A stretch of 64,000 nt of DNA from Sipunculus nudus (taxonomy: Eukaryota > Annelida > Sipuncula > Golfingiida > Sipunculidae). Positions within the stretch are counted from its first letter, which is position 1. Each line of letters opens with the position of its first letter. The position numbers and the translations under genes are program-made. Below, piece after piece: positions 1 through 11,519 of the stretch. The stretch lies in assembly GCA_026874595.1 (NCBI GenBank), contig CM049316.1:64091176-64155175 (forward strand), written 5' to 3'. The notes below the pieces were generated by a model that ran no database searches, was not told the origin of the DNA, and was given only the letters and a program-made list of their open reading frames with translations.

Positions 1-369
1 TAATAATTAACTTTTTTACAGTAATGTAATAATTATTCATGTGATAATTAACATTAATTTTGGAAACAGAATTATGAAATAGATATTTGATTATTATTTG
101 CACCTTTGATGTGTTTCATGTGGTCTACAGCATCCTTATTATACCAATTATTTGCTAAACATTTTAATCTTTATTTTTTTTCTCCAGTTTTCTTAACAAC
201 CTTGGGATTGTAAATATCACTAAAAATTTTTACAAAAAAATAATTTGTAATTGTATTTAAATATATGGCAATTAAAGAGTAATAAGAGGTTTATTGAAGC
301 CGACCTATGAGATATTATGAAGAGCAAATCTGGGGGAAAAAGTCATCCACTTGCATATTGAATCAATCA

Positions 370-398
370 TAGATAGATAGATAGACAGATAGATAGAT
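370..398. repeat. (TAGA)n microsatellite
   Basis: About seven tetranucleotide units of ATAG with one C substitution. This is a simple repeat. Confidence 0.85.
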
Positions 399-910
399 TA
401 GTTTGGATAGCTATTACTTCACTATTTAATGAGTATATTACCCATTAACATAAACAATCATCCTATTTGATAATTCTTACAGGACAAACAGAACAAATTA
501 GTTGGTTGATCTGGTTCAAATGTTTCTTTTCACCAAGGTATTCAACACTCAACAGTCAAAACATGTACACTTATGGTACAAAATATGCAGGGTATCAGTA
601 TTTATGATGGATTTTGATACACCATCCTTTTTATAGGTAATTAAACATCATATGAGAAAAGGTAAAAGTTGATACACAGATGTATGCAAGTGAATATTTC
701 TTTGTCTTATTTAGTCTTTTCTTATAATGTATATAATATTCTTCTGATCTTTTTTTAAATGTTTTGTGAGGCATTTTGTGAAGCTTCAATATTTATGTAG
801 ACTGTGTTACAAGATAACTGCCTTTTTTTGGACAGTATTATATCATATCAGAAAAAAATATGATTTCTAGATTCATAGAGTAATAGATCATTTATGCATG
901 TGAACATGCA

Positions 911-971
911 TTGAATTATATTGATAAAAATAAATGAGCTTTGAATTATATTGATAAAAAATAAATGAGCT
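911..971. repeat. 30-bp tandem duplication
   Basis: Two near-identical units start with TTGAATTATATTGATAAAAA and end with ATAAATGAGCT. They differ by one A in a homopolymer run. Confidence 0.85.
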
Positions 972-1170
972 ATGTTCCTTTTGTCTTTTTAAAATACTAC
1001 ATTACTAATATTACTAATACCAGTTTCCCTTCAAATTAATATTGACAACAAAATTATTATGTAAATAATCAGCAGCAGCCTACATCATATATCATTTGAA
1101 TATGCCATATACAATACCAATGTAAGTTTGTTATTACATAGTTTATAAATAAAAATATAAAATAAAAATA

Positions 1171-1372
1171 TTAATGTTAATTATTACATAAATATTATAA
1201 TATTCTGTGAATAATATTAAATATATATTACTTGTGAACTATACATAACCATATTAATGAAAAATATATAATATAAAATATTCCATTTCCATAATTAATG
1301 TTAATTATTAATTAATAATATAATATTCTGTAAATATTAATAAATATATTACTTGTGAACTATACGTAACCA
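1171..1372. repeat. About 122-bp AT-rich tandem duplication
   Basis: The motif TTAATGTTAATTATTA recurs at 1171 and 1295, and the block ATTACTTGTGAACTATAC recurs near 1230 and 1351. Small indels separate the copies. Confidence 0.7.
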
Positions 1373-1454
1373 TTCAGTGTTAAAATATTGAAAATCCAAC
1401 TGAAAACATCTTTCATAAGTCAATTACAGTGCATAATTTATTGGGAAATTAGAT

Positions 1455-1740
1455 CAGATCACTATTTTAATCTCGCCTAGGCAGATTTTAAACTCGCCTA
1501 AGTAATATCAGACAGATTTTAAACTCGCCTGGATGACATCAGACGGATTTTAAACTCGCCTAGGCGAGATTAAAATCCTGGCCTGCTCCATGATGGATTT
1601 TAATCTCGCCTAGGCGAGATTGCGATTGTGATCTCGTCTAGGCAAGTTTAAAATCTGTCTAGCCGAGATCACAATTGCAATCTCGCCTAGGCGAGATCAC
1701 AATTGCAATCTCGTCTAGGCGAATTTAAAATCCGCCTGGA
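1455..1740. repeat. Palindromic minisatellite built on CTCGCCTAGGCGAG
   Basis: At least ten occurrences of CTCGCCTAG or CTCGTCTAGGC appear in under 300 bp. Spacers are variants of GATTTTAAA and GATCACAATTGCAAT. Several units are perfect palindromes (AATCTCGCCTAGGCGAGATT). The spacers ACAATTG and GATTTTAA/TTAAAATC are themselves inverted copies, so the block can fold into a chain of hairpins. Its GC content is clearly above its surroundings. No coding potential is seen. Confidence 0.85.
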
Positions 1741-2526
1741 TTTCAATCTAGTCTCTGACATATATATCTATATATATTAAAATCAATATATTATCAAGGT
1801 ATTAAATCAAGATTTACACCAATGTGGTATTTAATTAAGATTTATATAATGTTTCAATATTTATAAGAGAATCCCTTTCTTTGTGTTATGCAAAACATTA
1901 TTATAAGTTACATAATTTAGAGTAAATGAACTAAATTGGACATTTTATGTACAAGAGGGATGCCAGCATGGCAGCCATGACATGCTAGCCCAAGCAGCAG
2001 GCACAGTTTATATTGACTCCTGAGCTTATGTGCAAATCTGTTGAGGGTCTCTCTGCTTTGCAAGTGTGCCATGCTTTGCCAATTTACAGGAACATAATAG
2101 ATTAATATTGGATGTGTATCCGGGCTACCAATTTCAAATTGCTGCATTGTTTGCAAAATGTGTGCGGGCTGTTCTATTTTTAGCCGCTGTGCGCTATTAA
2201 TAGGTCCTTTGAGTCATCTGTCTGCCAGTGTTTTCATAAACTTTGGCGTTGGAGTAGGATGGTGAGGTCACGATGGTGACCCGCCCTACTTGTCAATCTG
2301 TTTCATTCTGTTTGCTGTAACTGACTGGTACCAATCTAATTACAATCACCGAATCTCAGGACGCTGGATGTAAGCTTATAGATATGACATGCCTGTATGC
2401 TTTAGAGGTCTATAGTTACAGTGGTGTGCTTGTATGCATGGTGCAGAGCTAAAGTATACAACTAATCATTACACTTGGAATGCAGGTCTGATTAACCCAC
2501 AGGGACTCAGAGGCCATGGTTTATCC

Positions 2527-2850
2527 ATGAATCAAGAGTTAAATTTGCAACAGCAATGATTCACTTATAAAATTAAGAATTCAAATTTGCAACAATTTGA
2601 TTAAAATTGAATAATTTTGACATCTCAAGTGCCAATGAACCAAGAGTTAAATTTGCAACAGCCATGGTTCACTTATAAATGAAGAATTCAAATTTACAAT
2701 GATACTATTAAAATGAATTAATTTTTACATCTCAAGGGCCCATGAACCAAGAGTTAAATTTGCAACAGCCATGATTCACTAATAAATTAAGAGTTCAAAT
2801 TTGCAACAATTTGATTAAAATTTGCTAATTTTGACATCTAAAGTGCAGCT
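2527..2850. repeat. About 107-bp tandem repeat, three copies
   Basis: Units begin ATGAAYCAAGAGTTAAATTT at 2527, 2635 and 2742 and include AGAATTCAAATTT and TTTTGACATCT. The three copies are about 85-90 percent alike by eye. Confidence 0.85.
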
Positions 2851-5780
2851 AATTGGTCCTAATATTTTCTCATCAGTCCTATAAAATAACTGAAATATCA
2901 TTTAAGTTGCAGTTATAATATTTCACACATATGAATGATGTGTATTTTTTATATTCAATATCTTGATTTCCAAGTTGCCTAAGTGTTAATTGATTTAAAT
3001 CAAGTACAAAAATAACCTAATAGCAATCATTTAATTAACATATTTTATAAAGGACTAGCTGAAGTAACAAATGTTTTATTGAAATGTGACGTTTACTTTA
3101 CTATTGGTCTGACCTGATCAAGTGTCAAAAAGTGCAAAGCGTTGGCTTGCGTAGATTTTCTCAGTCATGAAAATTTTTTGTTATAGTTCTCACATACTTG
3201 AACAACACAGTCATAAATTTTTTAATACAGATAACTTGATTTTTATCAGTTAGGTGAAATGCAGTGATGTACTCGATTTTAACATCTCACTTTTCTAAAA
3301 TTGAAATGTGTGATGTTGTATTCACATTGTAGGGCACTTCAGAAAGTCCATAGTCTCTGTTATATTAAGTCATATATCAAGTGCATCAGTGCAAATAAGT
3401 GTTTAGGTACGTTTTCTTATCAGTGATAACAGAAGTACATACATATATTTGCACATGTACCCTGACTCTTATTATTACATCTCTCCAAGGTGACATTGAG
3501 CATATCATACTTTGCATATATCCCTATCTTCCTTATTGAGATGTATTTTGTAGTGATGGGCTAATGACCAATTATAAATCAATGATTTTTTAAGTTAATG
3601 CAAACAATCAGATGATTGATCTTGCAATGCCATTTTCTATAGCAATTGTTTGCACGTAAGTTAGGCCTATTTGGTGAGGAAATGTGTGCTTTTATTTACA
3701 TTATGCTAAAAATGCATTATACATTATTAAAAGTACTTAATTCCTAAGTTACTATTTAGACATATAGGCTATAGAATTATGACATGATTGGCCTGCATGG
3801 GGGCCTGCATACCAGTTGAGATGATGTACCGGTCTATATATAGTCCAAAGTTCATACTTTTAAACAACTTATCATTTCCGTTTATCGGTCGGTACAGGTC
3901 AACCGATTTTTTACTGCTGATCATAAAATTACACCTGATTTACAAACACTAGTATTGTGTCTATGAATATTTCTTGAATTTAGTGTTGATATGTGTCTTT
4001 TAAAGTCTTAACTTGTTAAAAATTGATTGAAAGGGAAGAAATCCAAGCCAAAAAATAAAAGCAAAACCAAGCAATACAGAAAAAATGCTTGTGGGAGAAT
4101 TATAATTCTCTATACATTATTTAACGTAAAGAGCTATTGAAAATGTTCTTATCACACGAACAGACATATATTTAAACATAATAGCTACAAATAAATTATG
4201 TTAATGTTAGGTGATGAGCCACACAATAAAAGTATTTATATCACCATATAAAATGCCGTACTCGGATGCTATTTGATATTTATTGTGATATTTTGATATT
4301 GGCTGTAGGAATATTTATATTGTCCTTGTGATATTGGTAAACAAATATCAGGTTTCATTTGCCTGATATGAAACAAAAAATCTGCTCAAAATGTGAAACT
4401 CCTCAATTTGGTGATTAAGTTCACTTTGGCACTAGCTTGCACATTTTTATACACTTGTTAATGGTACACATATTATGGTATAACTACGGTCAATCTGTCC
4501 TTCTGGTTAACTTTGTGGCACCGCACTAACATACCAGAGCTTTGTTGGATTTTCATGAAACTAGATCACCATAACTACTTACCAATAGATTATCTCACCT
4601 GATTTCAGTTATAGCCAAAATCCATGCATATTTAAAGAGTTCAGAGGTCACAAGGCTACTTTGTGCTGATGCCATGATAATTTACCAGAAATATGAAGGA
4701 TTTTTTTATGAAACTTGATCAATAGAAATATTAAAATATGTAATATATAATAAAATAACAAGGGTTATAGAATAAATACAGCTATGTGATTGGTATGATA
4801 CTGTTGAATAATCCAACTGTAGTATTTATCATGGTTAAAGGTATAATTGTATAAATATAAGGTCTTATTGACAATCAGCTGAATTGGAGATTGATTTAGG
4901 ATAAGCAGTGCTTAAATAAATATAAAACTACATTTTGTTGTATAAATGCATGGTTTCATTTCTTTAAGAACCAAAAAAAATATTTAATTACCACATAAAT
5001 TGGGGTATTTCAGACCTGTAGTATAATTAAATGCAGAGATTAATTTATATCGCTAACGTGTGACCTTCAAATTATGACCACAGGCTGTGAACGTGTGAAC
5101 GATTGTTGAACGTGACATAGAGAACCTAAAATATTTGCATGTGTTCCCCACATATTTTTAGGGTTAACCTCAAAGAGGTGAAAATAAGCGAACAGTTAAA
5201 TATAATGGTATAATTTAGGAATAATGGCACACTATTGCAGAGAAAAAAAAAAAACAGTTATTGTCAGGGAAAAAAGGTGAGTCAATCTACAAATGATTCA
5301 CTCCACCCTACCATGTTTCATCAGATCCCACATTCATTAGTATTAAAGAGGGCAAACTAGTAAAATTGCCATACTTGTAAAAATCCCCCACATAATTCCA
5401 GAGGTCCAGCACCTCTGTGACAACTTGCATTATTCAAAATGCTCAGAGGCATTTTAGTTACTATGTAGTTGATTTGATTTGATGGTGAAAAACAGTTAGA
5501 GCATCTCATGTTATATAAACACATACATGCAGTAAATCAGGAGTCTTTTGTAGTTATATATATCTGTAAACTATCTTGTTATGTTGCTATTTTAAACCAA
5601 ACAATAAATCTGTAAAATTACTTCCTTGTGATAATAATGGACATATATAATCATTTCACTAGTACATTTGCACATAGATACTTACAAAACATTTCAGGTA
5701 ACATTTATCTATATTATTTAGTCCTTAAATATGTCTGTCTGTTAGAACAAATCCATGATCAAGTAATGAAAATGAAGAGA
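2851..5780. other. Noncoding DNA with a dispersed-repeat fragment, no gene seen
   Basis: No exon was recognised. The part at about 4490-4740 resembles blocks at 17455-17610, 18190-18540 and, inverted, 56640-57070. Shared phrases are GATTTTCATGAAACT, ATCTCACCTGATTTCAGTTA, CCATGCATATTTAA and AGAGGTCACA. This looks like an old repeat with internal units of about 130 bp. Confidence 0.5.
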
Positions 5781-5789
5781 GATGAAGAC

Positions 5790-6212
5790 TGGCTTCTATG
5801 ACTCGGGGGAAGAGCACAGGACTCAAAGCTGGGAGACTGTGAGTTCAAATCTCAGCAGAGATGGTGAGATTTTTTACGGAGGGCCAGCCCCACCCAGGGT
5901 GAGAGCTCTGCAGACTTAATGAGAAGGCCTTGCCCAAGGGCCGTGTTTTAACTCACAAACGAATGCGCCTTTCGGGGGCTCCTTGGTGGTGTGACCCAGC
6001 AAGGGGGACAAATAAGCACTTAGGGCACGCAGGTCACCATGTAGGCCTGGTCAATGCCAGGATATAAAATGAGAGGAAGCCTGTGATACTGCCCTGTCAT
6101 GTAGTCTGAAACGGGAATGGAAATAGCAAGATGTACATAAATGTAGTTAAGTTAGCATTAAAAAATGGAGGCAGTTACCACCTCCACCAAAAATATAATT
6201 AAAAAAAAAAAG
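5790..6212 (+). mobile_element. tRNA-derived SINE, copy 1
   Basis: The 5' end is tRNA-like, with a B-box match in GAGTTCAAATCTC at 5841-5853. It is followed by a conserved body (CCACCCAGGGTGAG, AACTCACAAACGA, GCGCCTTTCGGGGG, TGATACTGCCCTGTCATGTA, GTCTGAAAC) and a TGGAGG...CCTCCA tail ending in poly(A). Two more copies lie at 25448-25847 and 26010-26408. SINEs are non-autonomous and rely on a partner LINE for retrotransposition. Confidence 0.85.
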
Positions 6213-6418
6213 AGAAACAGATGATAAGAATAATATGTAAAAATGAAGATTCTGGATCAATTTCTGGCTAATACGTGCAGAGGAGGAATAATTCCGATAT
6301 TTCATGTAGGTTATAGATTAGACAAGAATTTGTTTTTGGGTATTATAAAAAGTTCAAATTTTTGTTTATCTTATCTTGTATTGTGTAGTGTGAGAATTTG
6401 GTAGCCTTGAATTTTATA

Positions 6419-6581
6419 CAGTGGGACCTTTACTTCTGAAAGACTACCTGTCTAATAGGACCACCTGTCTAATAAGACCAGCCCCGAGGTAACAAAAGCA
6501 TTCATATTAGTTAAAACTGACCTGTGTATTAAGACCTCTTTTGGCCAGTCCCATTTGTGGTCTTATACACAGGTTTCACTT
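6419..6581. mobile_element. Short MITE, probably Tc1/mariner-pogo type
   Basis: The ends are CAGTGGGACCT and the inverted AGGTTTCACTT, flanked by TA on both sides. Inside are repeated phrases of the type CTAATAGGACCACCTGTC and TATTAAGACC. A CAGTG end with a TA duplication is typical of the pogo/Tigger branch. Length is about 163 bp, and no coding sequence is present. Confidence 0.65.
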
Positions 6582-6865
6582 TATAAGAATCAAGTATCAA
6601 TAGATTGAATCTTTAAAGCTGAAAGAGTCTAGTTTATTGTGGCCTTGATTTGAAGAATTCCTTCAAATTTTCTGAGCTGATATGACTAAAACATAATATA
6701 TCAGGCACTAAATCCAAGACCCAACATGATAATAGTTGCAATTTTTAAATATATTTGGGAACAGTTTCCCTAGTTTCTCCATGATTTGCAATTAAAGCTC
6801 TTCAGTTTGTAATTTGCAAATGGCCTCCCGGAAAAAATGTTGAAATGTTAAAATTTGCAAGATTA

Positions 6866-7202
6866 GGCCAAAATAAAAAAAGATATGGTTCTCAGGCACT
6901 TTTTTTCTGAAATCAATGCGGGCGGGCGTTTTTTTTTTTTTTTAATTTTTTGGTATGTTTCAATAAAAATGACAAATGATTAGGGAAAAGCATGATAATA
7001 ACGGATTTGTTTTGCTAAACAAGTAAAAGCCCTACATAAAAAAGGAAATTGTATGATTTTATCTCCTTGAAAGAAATGTCTGAGCGGTTGCAGCACAAAA
7101 TTGGTTAGTTTCTATTGAAAATCAAAATAAAAATTTTTGATGCGGGGGTTTAAAATTGATGCGGGCGGTGCCTGAGAACCATACCTTTTATTTATTTTGG
7201 CC
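6866..7202 (+). mobile_element. GGCC-ended MITE with 3-bp TTA duplication, copy 1
   Basis: The termini form an inverted repeat of roughly 35 bp: GGCCAAAATAAA..., then ATATGGTTCTCAGGCAC, mirrored by GTGCCTGAGAACCATACC ... TTTTGGCC. TTA flanks both sides. Internal landmarks are GATGCGGGGGTTTAAAATTG and GGTATGTTTCAATAAAAATG. It has no ORF. A 3-bp TWA-like duplication suggests the PIF/Harbinger superfamily by inference. Confidence 0.85.
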
Positions 7203-8911
7203 TTAGCATTCTCTTGACAACAGGTGATGACATACTTATGTTCTTTTTTATATCCATGCATTATAGGAGAGCCTAAATATATATTCTTATATATATATAT
7301 ATATATATATATCTGACAGAAGACAATTTGAATATTTTATCAGGATAATTTATATGAATTCTTAAGATGTGCATACATAATCATTTGTAATCAGTTATGC
7401 AAAAATTCAATCAATTAAATGATTATATAAGAACATGACCAATCATGTAATTAATCAATTGATTGGCACACCAGTAGTGGTTTTATAGAAAAATTTGACT
7501 GGATATTCTGTTTGTTGACAAATGGACAGAATTTTTGGTTACTCATTCTTAATACAACATTAAACATGCTAAATTTATTTATTTAAAAAATGCTACATAT
7601 AATGAAATAAAATGCAAAAAAGGTTTAAGAGACAAGTTATTTGCCAAATGAAAGTTAAAAATGTGTTATTAGTGAAATTATATTAACATGTAGAACACTA
7701 ATTTATTTATAAATATCAATTTGACAGTGATTATTATTATTACATTAAATATCATTAAAGCAAAAGAGTTACATTTGCACCATAATAATACATTATGTTT
7801 TAGATATGAATATATATTTTTAGATAAAACTGTACCAGATGAACCCTGTGGAGTTAATTCCATAGCATACTTATTAAGTAAATGATGAAAAAAGAAACTG
7901 TCAGGAGGAGATTATGGACTAGGTGTATTATCCCTTTCAAATGGACTTGGGCTCTTTTGGAAGAAATAGCTTTGTGAAATGATCCCTGCTCCAGTTAGAG
8001 AGACCGGTTCTAAGGAATGATCCCTGCAGTAGCTCTGTTGCTAGCTAGCTGGCCGGCATGAAATGACAGGCCTGAGCCATGAATATATTAGCCCACTGTA
8101 AAAGGACTTGGTGGGTAAAAAGGATTGACTATGAATTTGTGCAGGTGGCCTAGCAGGACAGTAGAGTGCTGTAAGAGAGCTACTTGAAGTATGCCAGGAT
8201 AGAAGGGTTCACCCTGATGTGAGCACAGTGCCTGTTAATGTTTTTGCAGCGAGCTAAAAATAGAAAGGCATGTCTAAAATAGGGATCCAGGCTTCCTTTT
8301 GGCGACACTGGTTTTCTAGATCCTGTAGTTGCAATATTGATTAAAAGGAGAAAACGTTGGGAGCCGCTGTGCTGTATTGGTTCAGTATGCACATATGTAA
8401 ACTACAGATCAAGCAGGCTCTTGAACTGTTTGCGACCTAATTATGCTGGAATCATATTGCTGCCAAGATTTTTGCTGCCGCAAAATGGGATCCCTGCTGC
8501 AGCTCAAGAATGACTAATCACCCTTTTCAGAAAACCTCTCAAGCTCTTTGCACATGCTCAGTGACCTCCTCAATACAGAGGTCAGCTATGCTGTCATTCA
8601 GTTATGAATATTCATCAAGGAGTCACTGGTTTGATTTAGAGAATATTTTTCATATGAACATATATTTATGATTTTGGTGTAGCTGTGTGCACACACATTT
8701 TCAAGACACTTTATTTTATTATTATAGCATTTTCCTGTCCAAGGATTATTATTCCTGAAAGAAATCTGCTCTATAGCCAGCAATCTTATAAAATCAGTGA
8801 AGTTAAAAAAATTATTGTTGCTTTTGTCCTTTTGTTTTCTTTTACAATATTCTGAACAATGAAAATGCAGTATCCTTACTTGAAGACTTATAAGAGTTTA
8901 ACTTTATTGCA
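7203..8911. other. Noncoding DNA, no gene seen
   Basis: It includes an (AT)n microsatellite near 7288-7312. The rest is unremarkable AT-rich sequence with no recognisable exon. Confidence 0.5.
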
Positions 8912-8955
8912 TCCCCAGACAAAGTCGGGGGATACTATGTTTTCATACTGGTCCT

Positions 8956-8989
8956 GCCGCCGCCGCCGCCACCTCCGCCGCCGCCGCCG
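8956..8989. repeat. (CCG)n trinucleotide repeat
   Basis: About eleven CCG-type triplets with a few substitutions, located in the 5' part of the Helitron-like element. Other copies have only CTGCCGCCGC here. Confidence 0.85.
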
Positions 8990-10035
8990 CATATAAATCT
9001 TGTTGGCGCTATAACTCAAAAAATATTTCATGGATCTTTACCAAACTTGGTATGTATAGATATTTGTGAGAGGACGACGCCTTTTAAAATGAGGTCATGA
9101 CCTTGACTAGGAGTGTCCTTGACCTTGAATAGGTCCAGTTTTGGGGAAAATCACACAAATTCTTAAATATCTCAAGAAATCTAACATGGATTGATCCCAA
9201 AATCAAGTTGATGGAAGATCATGAATAGGGCTGTCATGTTCCAGAAACTGGTGGTGCCACCTATTATTCTTTACTTGTTTTTGTGCCGTTTAATACCCCA
9301 AAATTGCTACTTGACTGTACTGTGAGCATTATATTAAGTCAAAAACTAATGGACAGATTTCTTTCATATTAAGCATATACATAGGTATGGGTCATGGGAT
9401 GATGTTTATTTAAATTGGGGTCATGACCTATCATAGAGCGTGGCCTTGACCTTGAATATTGCTATATATGGTGAAAATCACACAAAATCATTAATATCTC
9501 AATAAGGGATGCATGGATTGGTCCAAAAATCAACTTGACTGAAGAACTTGAATAGTAATGTCATGTACAGGAAACAGGTGGCGCCACCTGTTATTCTTTT
9601 ACTTGTTTTCGTGCCGTTTGATACCCCCATCATTGCCACTTAACAGTACTGTGAGCATTATAAGTCAAAAACTATCAGACAGATTTCTTTCATATTATGC
9701 ATATACATAGATATGGGTTATCGGATGATGTATATATAAATTTGGGTTATGACCTTTCTTATTAGAGTGGCCTTGACCTTGAAAATTGCCATATATGGTG
9801 AAAATTACACAAAATCATTAATATCTCAATAAGGGATGCATGGATTGGTCCAAAAATCAACTCGATCAAAGAACTTGGATAGTATTGTCATGTACCAGAA
9901 ACAGGTGGCGCCACCTGTTATTCTTTAACTTGTTTTCATGCCGTTTAATACCCTATCATTGCCACTTAACAGTACTATGAGCATTATAAGTAAAAAACTA
10001 ATGGATAGATTTCTTTCATATTTTGCATATACATA

Positions 10036-10331
10036 GATAGTGTTGTCATGTACAGGAAACTGATAGCGCCACCTGTTATTCTTTTACTTGTTTAATACCC
10101 CATCATTGCCACTTAACAGTACTGTGAGCATTATAAGTCAAAAACTAATGGACAGATTTCTTTCATATTATGCATATACATAGATAGTGTTGTCATGTAC
10201 AGGAAACTGATAGCGCCACCTGTTATTCTTTTACTTGTTTAATACCCCATCATTGCCACTTAACAGTACTGTGAGCATTATAAGTCAAAAACTAATGGAC
10301 AGATTTCTTTCATATTATGCATATACATAGA
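10036..10331. repeat. 148-bp tandem duplication within the Helitron-like element
   Basis: The block starting GATAGTGTTGTCATGTACAG occurs at 10036 and 10184 and runs through TTCATATTATGCATATACAT. Apart from one base (TTTTGC/TATGC) outside the unit, the copies look the same. Confidence 0.85.
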
Positions 10332-10494
10332 CATTGGTTAGGGGATGATGTATATTGAAGTTGGGGTAATAACCCTTTCTATGAGTGTCACCTGATATTA
10401 ATTGTTGCTGAAGATGGGGGCCTATTTTAAAGGGTGGGGGGGGGATTAATTGTCTGGGGATACTATGGCACCTGCGGTGCCAAGAAATGTCTAG

Positions 10495-11519
10495 TTTCAT
10501 TGATGAAATGGGCATGTCCTTGGCATTGTTAAGTCATATATTTTTTCTGTTAATTTAACAAAAAGGGCATATATGACCAATTATTGTCCTGTATGTTAAT
10601 TATATACAAGTAATACTTATATACAAGATACATGTGATTGTATTACTGTCTAGCATTTGCTGAAAGCATATGAAAATGTTAATATTAATAGGCTGCACGG
10701 AGGAAGATTTAGCCAACATCCCTTGACCCAAAATTTCTGAGCAAAGTATTTCATTTCCCAAAGGTGTCCATTTTGTCTGGAAAAAAAATAAAAACATTCA
10801 AAAAAATATTCTGTATAAAATGGCAAAAATAGAGTATACAGGTTAACATTTAGATGAATAAAATATCGAGACCTTGAGTTACTCTCATGGGTTAAATTCT
10901 CCCTATCAAATCATCCACCCTTTTAGATCAAATAAAATTTACTCTCTGAAAATAAGTGGTTGTCACTCAGTGAAGGGTACGTAGCTTAACACTTGAAAAA
11001 TGGCAGTTTATCAGAAAAAAAAATTATAAAGTGAATGCCCTGCATTAACATGCTTAGAATGCTCATAGATGTCAGTGACATGAATGGGTTCTTCGTTCTT
11101 CTTGCTCATCAGTGGAACTATATCCTGATAGATATGATATTATAATACAATTTGAGGATTGGGGTGTGGTCCAAAAAAGTTTTATTCCACTGTAAACTTT
11201 TATGACAGACATTTCCTTGGAATTTAAAGCTGATAGATATGATATTATAATACAATTTGAGGATTTGGGTGTGGTAAAGTAAAAAGGTTTATTCCACTTT
11301 AAACTTTGCCTACACATGTCCCCTTGCAACCAAATCCTCTCTGCAGGGATTCTCTCCTGGATGCTGTGCTCAGCTTATTCATGAACCCTGACAGGTTTAC
11401 TTCTCCCAGTTTCTCCATGGGGGCTGCCATTTTGCATGCACACTAAAACCTGGATGTCATAGGTTGCATGTGGAAATTATGGGTGTACTGCCAGTAAGTC
11501 TTAACACTGTTTCATTGTA
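10495..11519. other. Noncoding DNA with a tandem duplication, no gene seen
   Basis: A block of about 105 bp with CTGATAGATATGATATTATA and ATACAATTTGAGGATT recurs at about 11125 and 11230. No exon was recognised. Confidence 0.5.

Larger units (their letters stand above)
1..1170. other. AT-rich noncoding DNA, no gene seen
   Basis: No exon with family resemblance was found on either strand. It holds a short TAGA-type microsatellite (370-398) and a 30-bp tandem duplication (911-971). It may be upstream of, or intronic to, the G-alpha-s gene. Confidence 0.6.
8912..10494 (+). mobile_element. Helitron-like element family A, copy 1
   Basis: It starts A|TCCCCAGACAAAGTCGGG, with an immediate hairpin TATCCCC...GGGGATA. 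It ends with hairpin GGCACC-TGC-GGTGCC (10467-10481), a 9-bp spacer, CTAG, then T. The 5' TATCCCCAGAC is repeated inverted as GTCTGGGGATA near 10452. A (CCG)n stretch at 8956-8989 is followed by internal units of about 327 bp (GGTGGCGCCACC at 9577 and 9904) and a 148-bp duplication at 10036 and 10184. The TC start, 3' hairpin, CTAG end and A/T insertion site are the published Helitron signature. There is no transposase, so it is non-autonomous. Confidence 0.8.

Noticed and set aside
1455-1740. CRISPR-like repeat-spacer pattern
   Set aside because: Spacers are not unique but are variants of the same few words, there are no cas genes, and the context is an animal nuclear genome.
5790-5860. Functional tRNA gene
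   Set aside because: B-box-like text is present, but no acceptor stem or proper anticodon arm closes. The downstream body and poly(A) tail show it is a SINE head.
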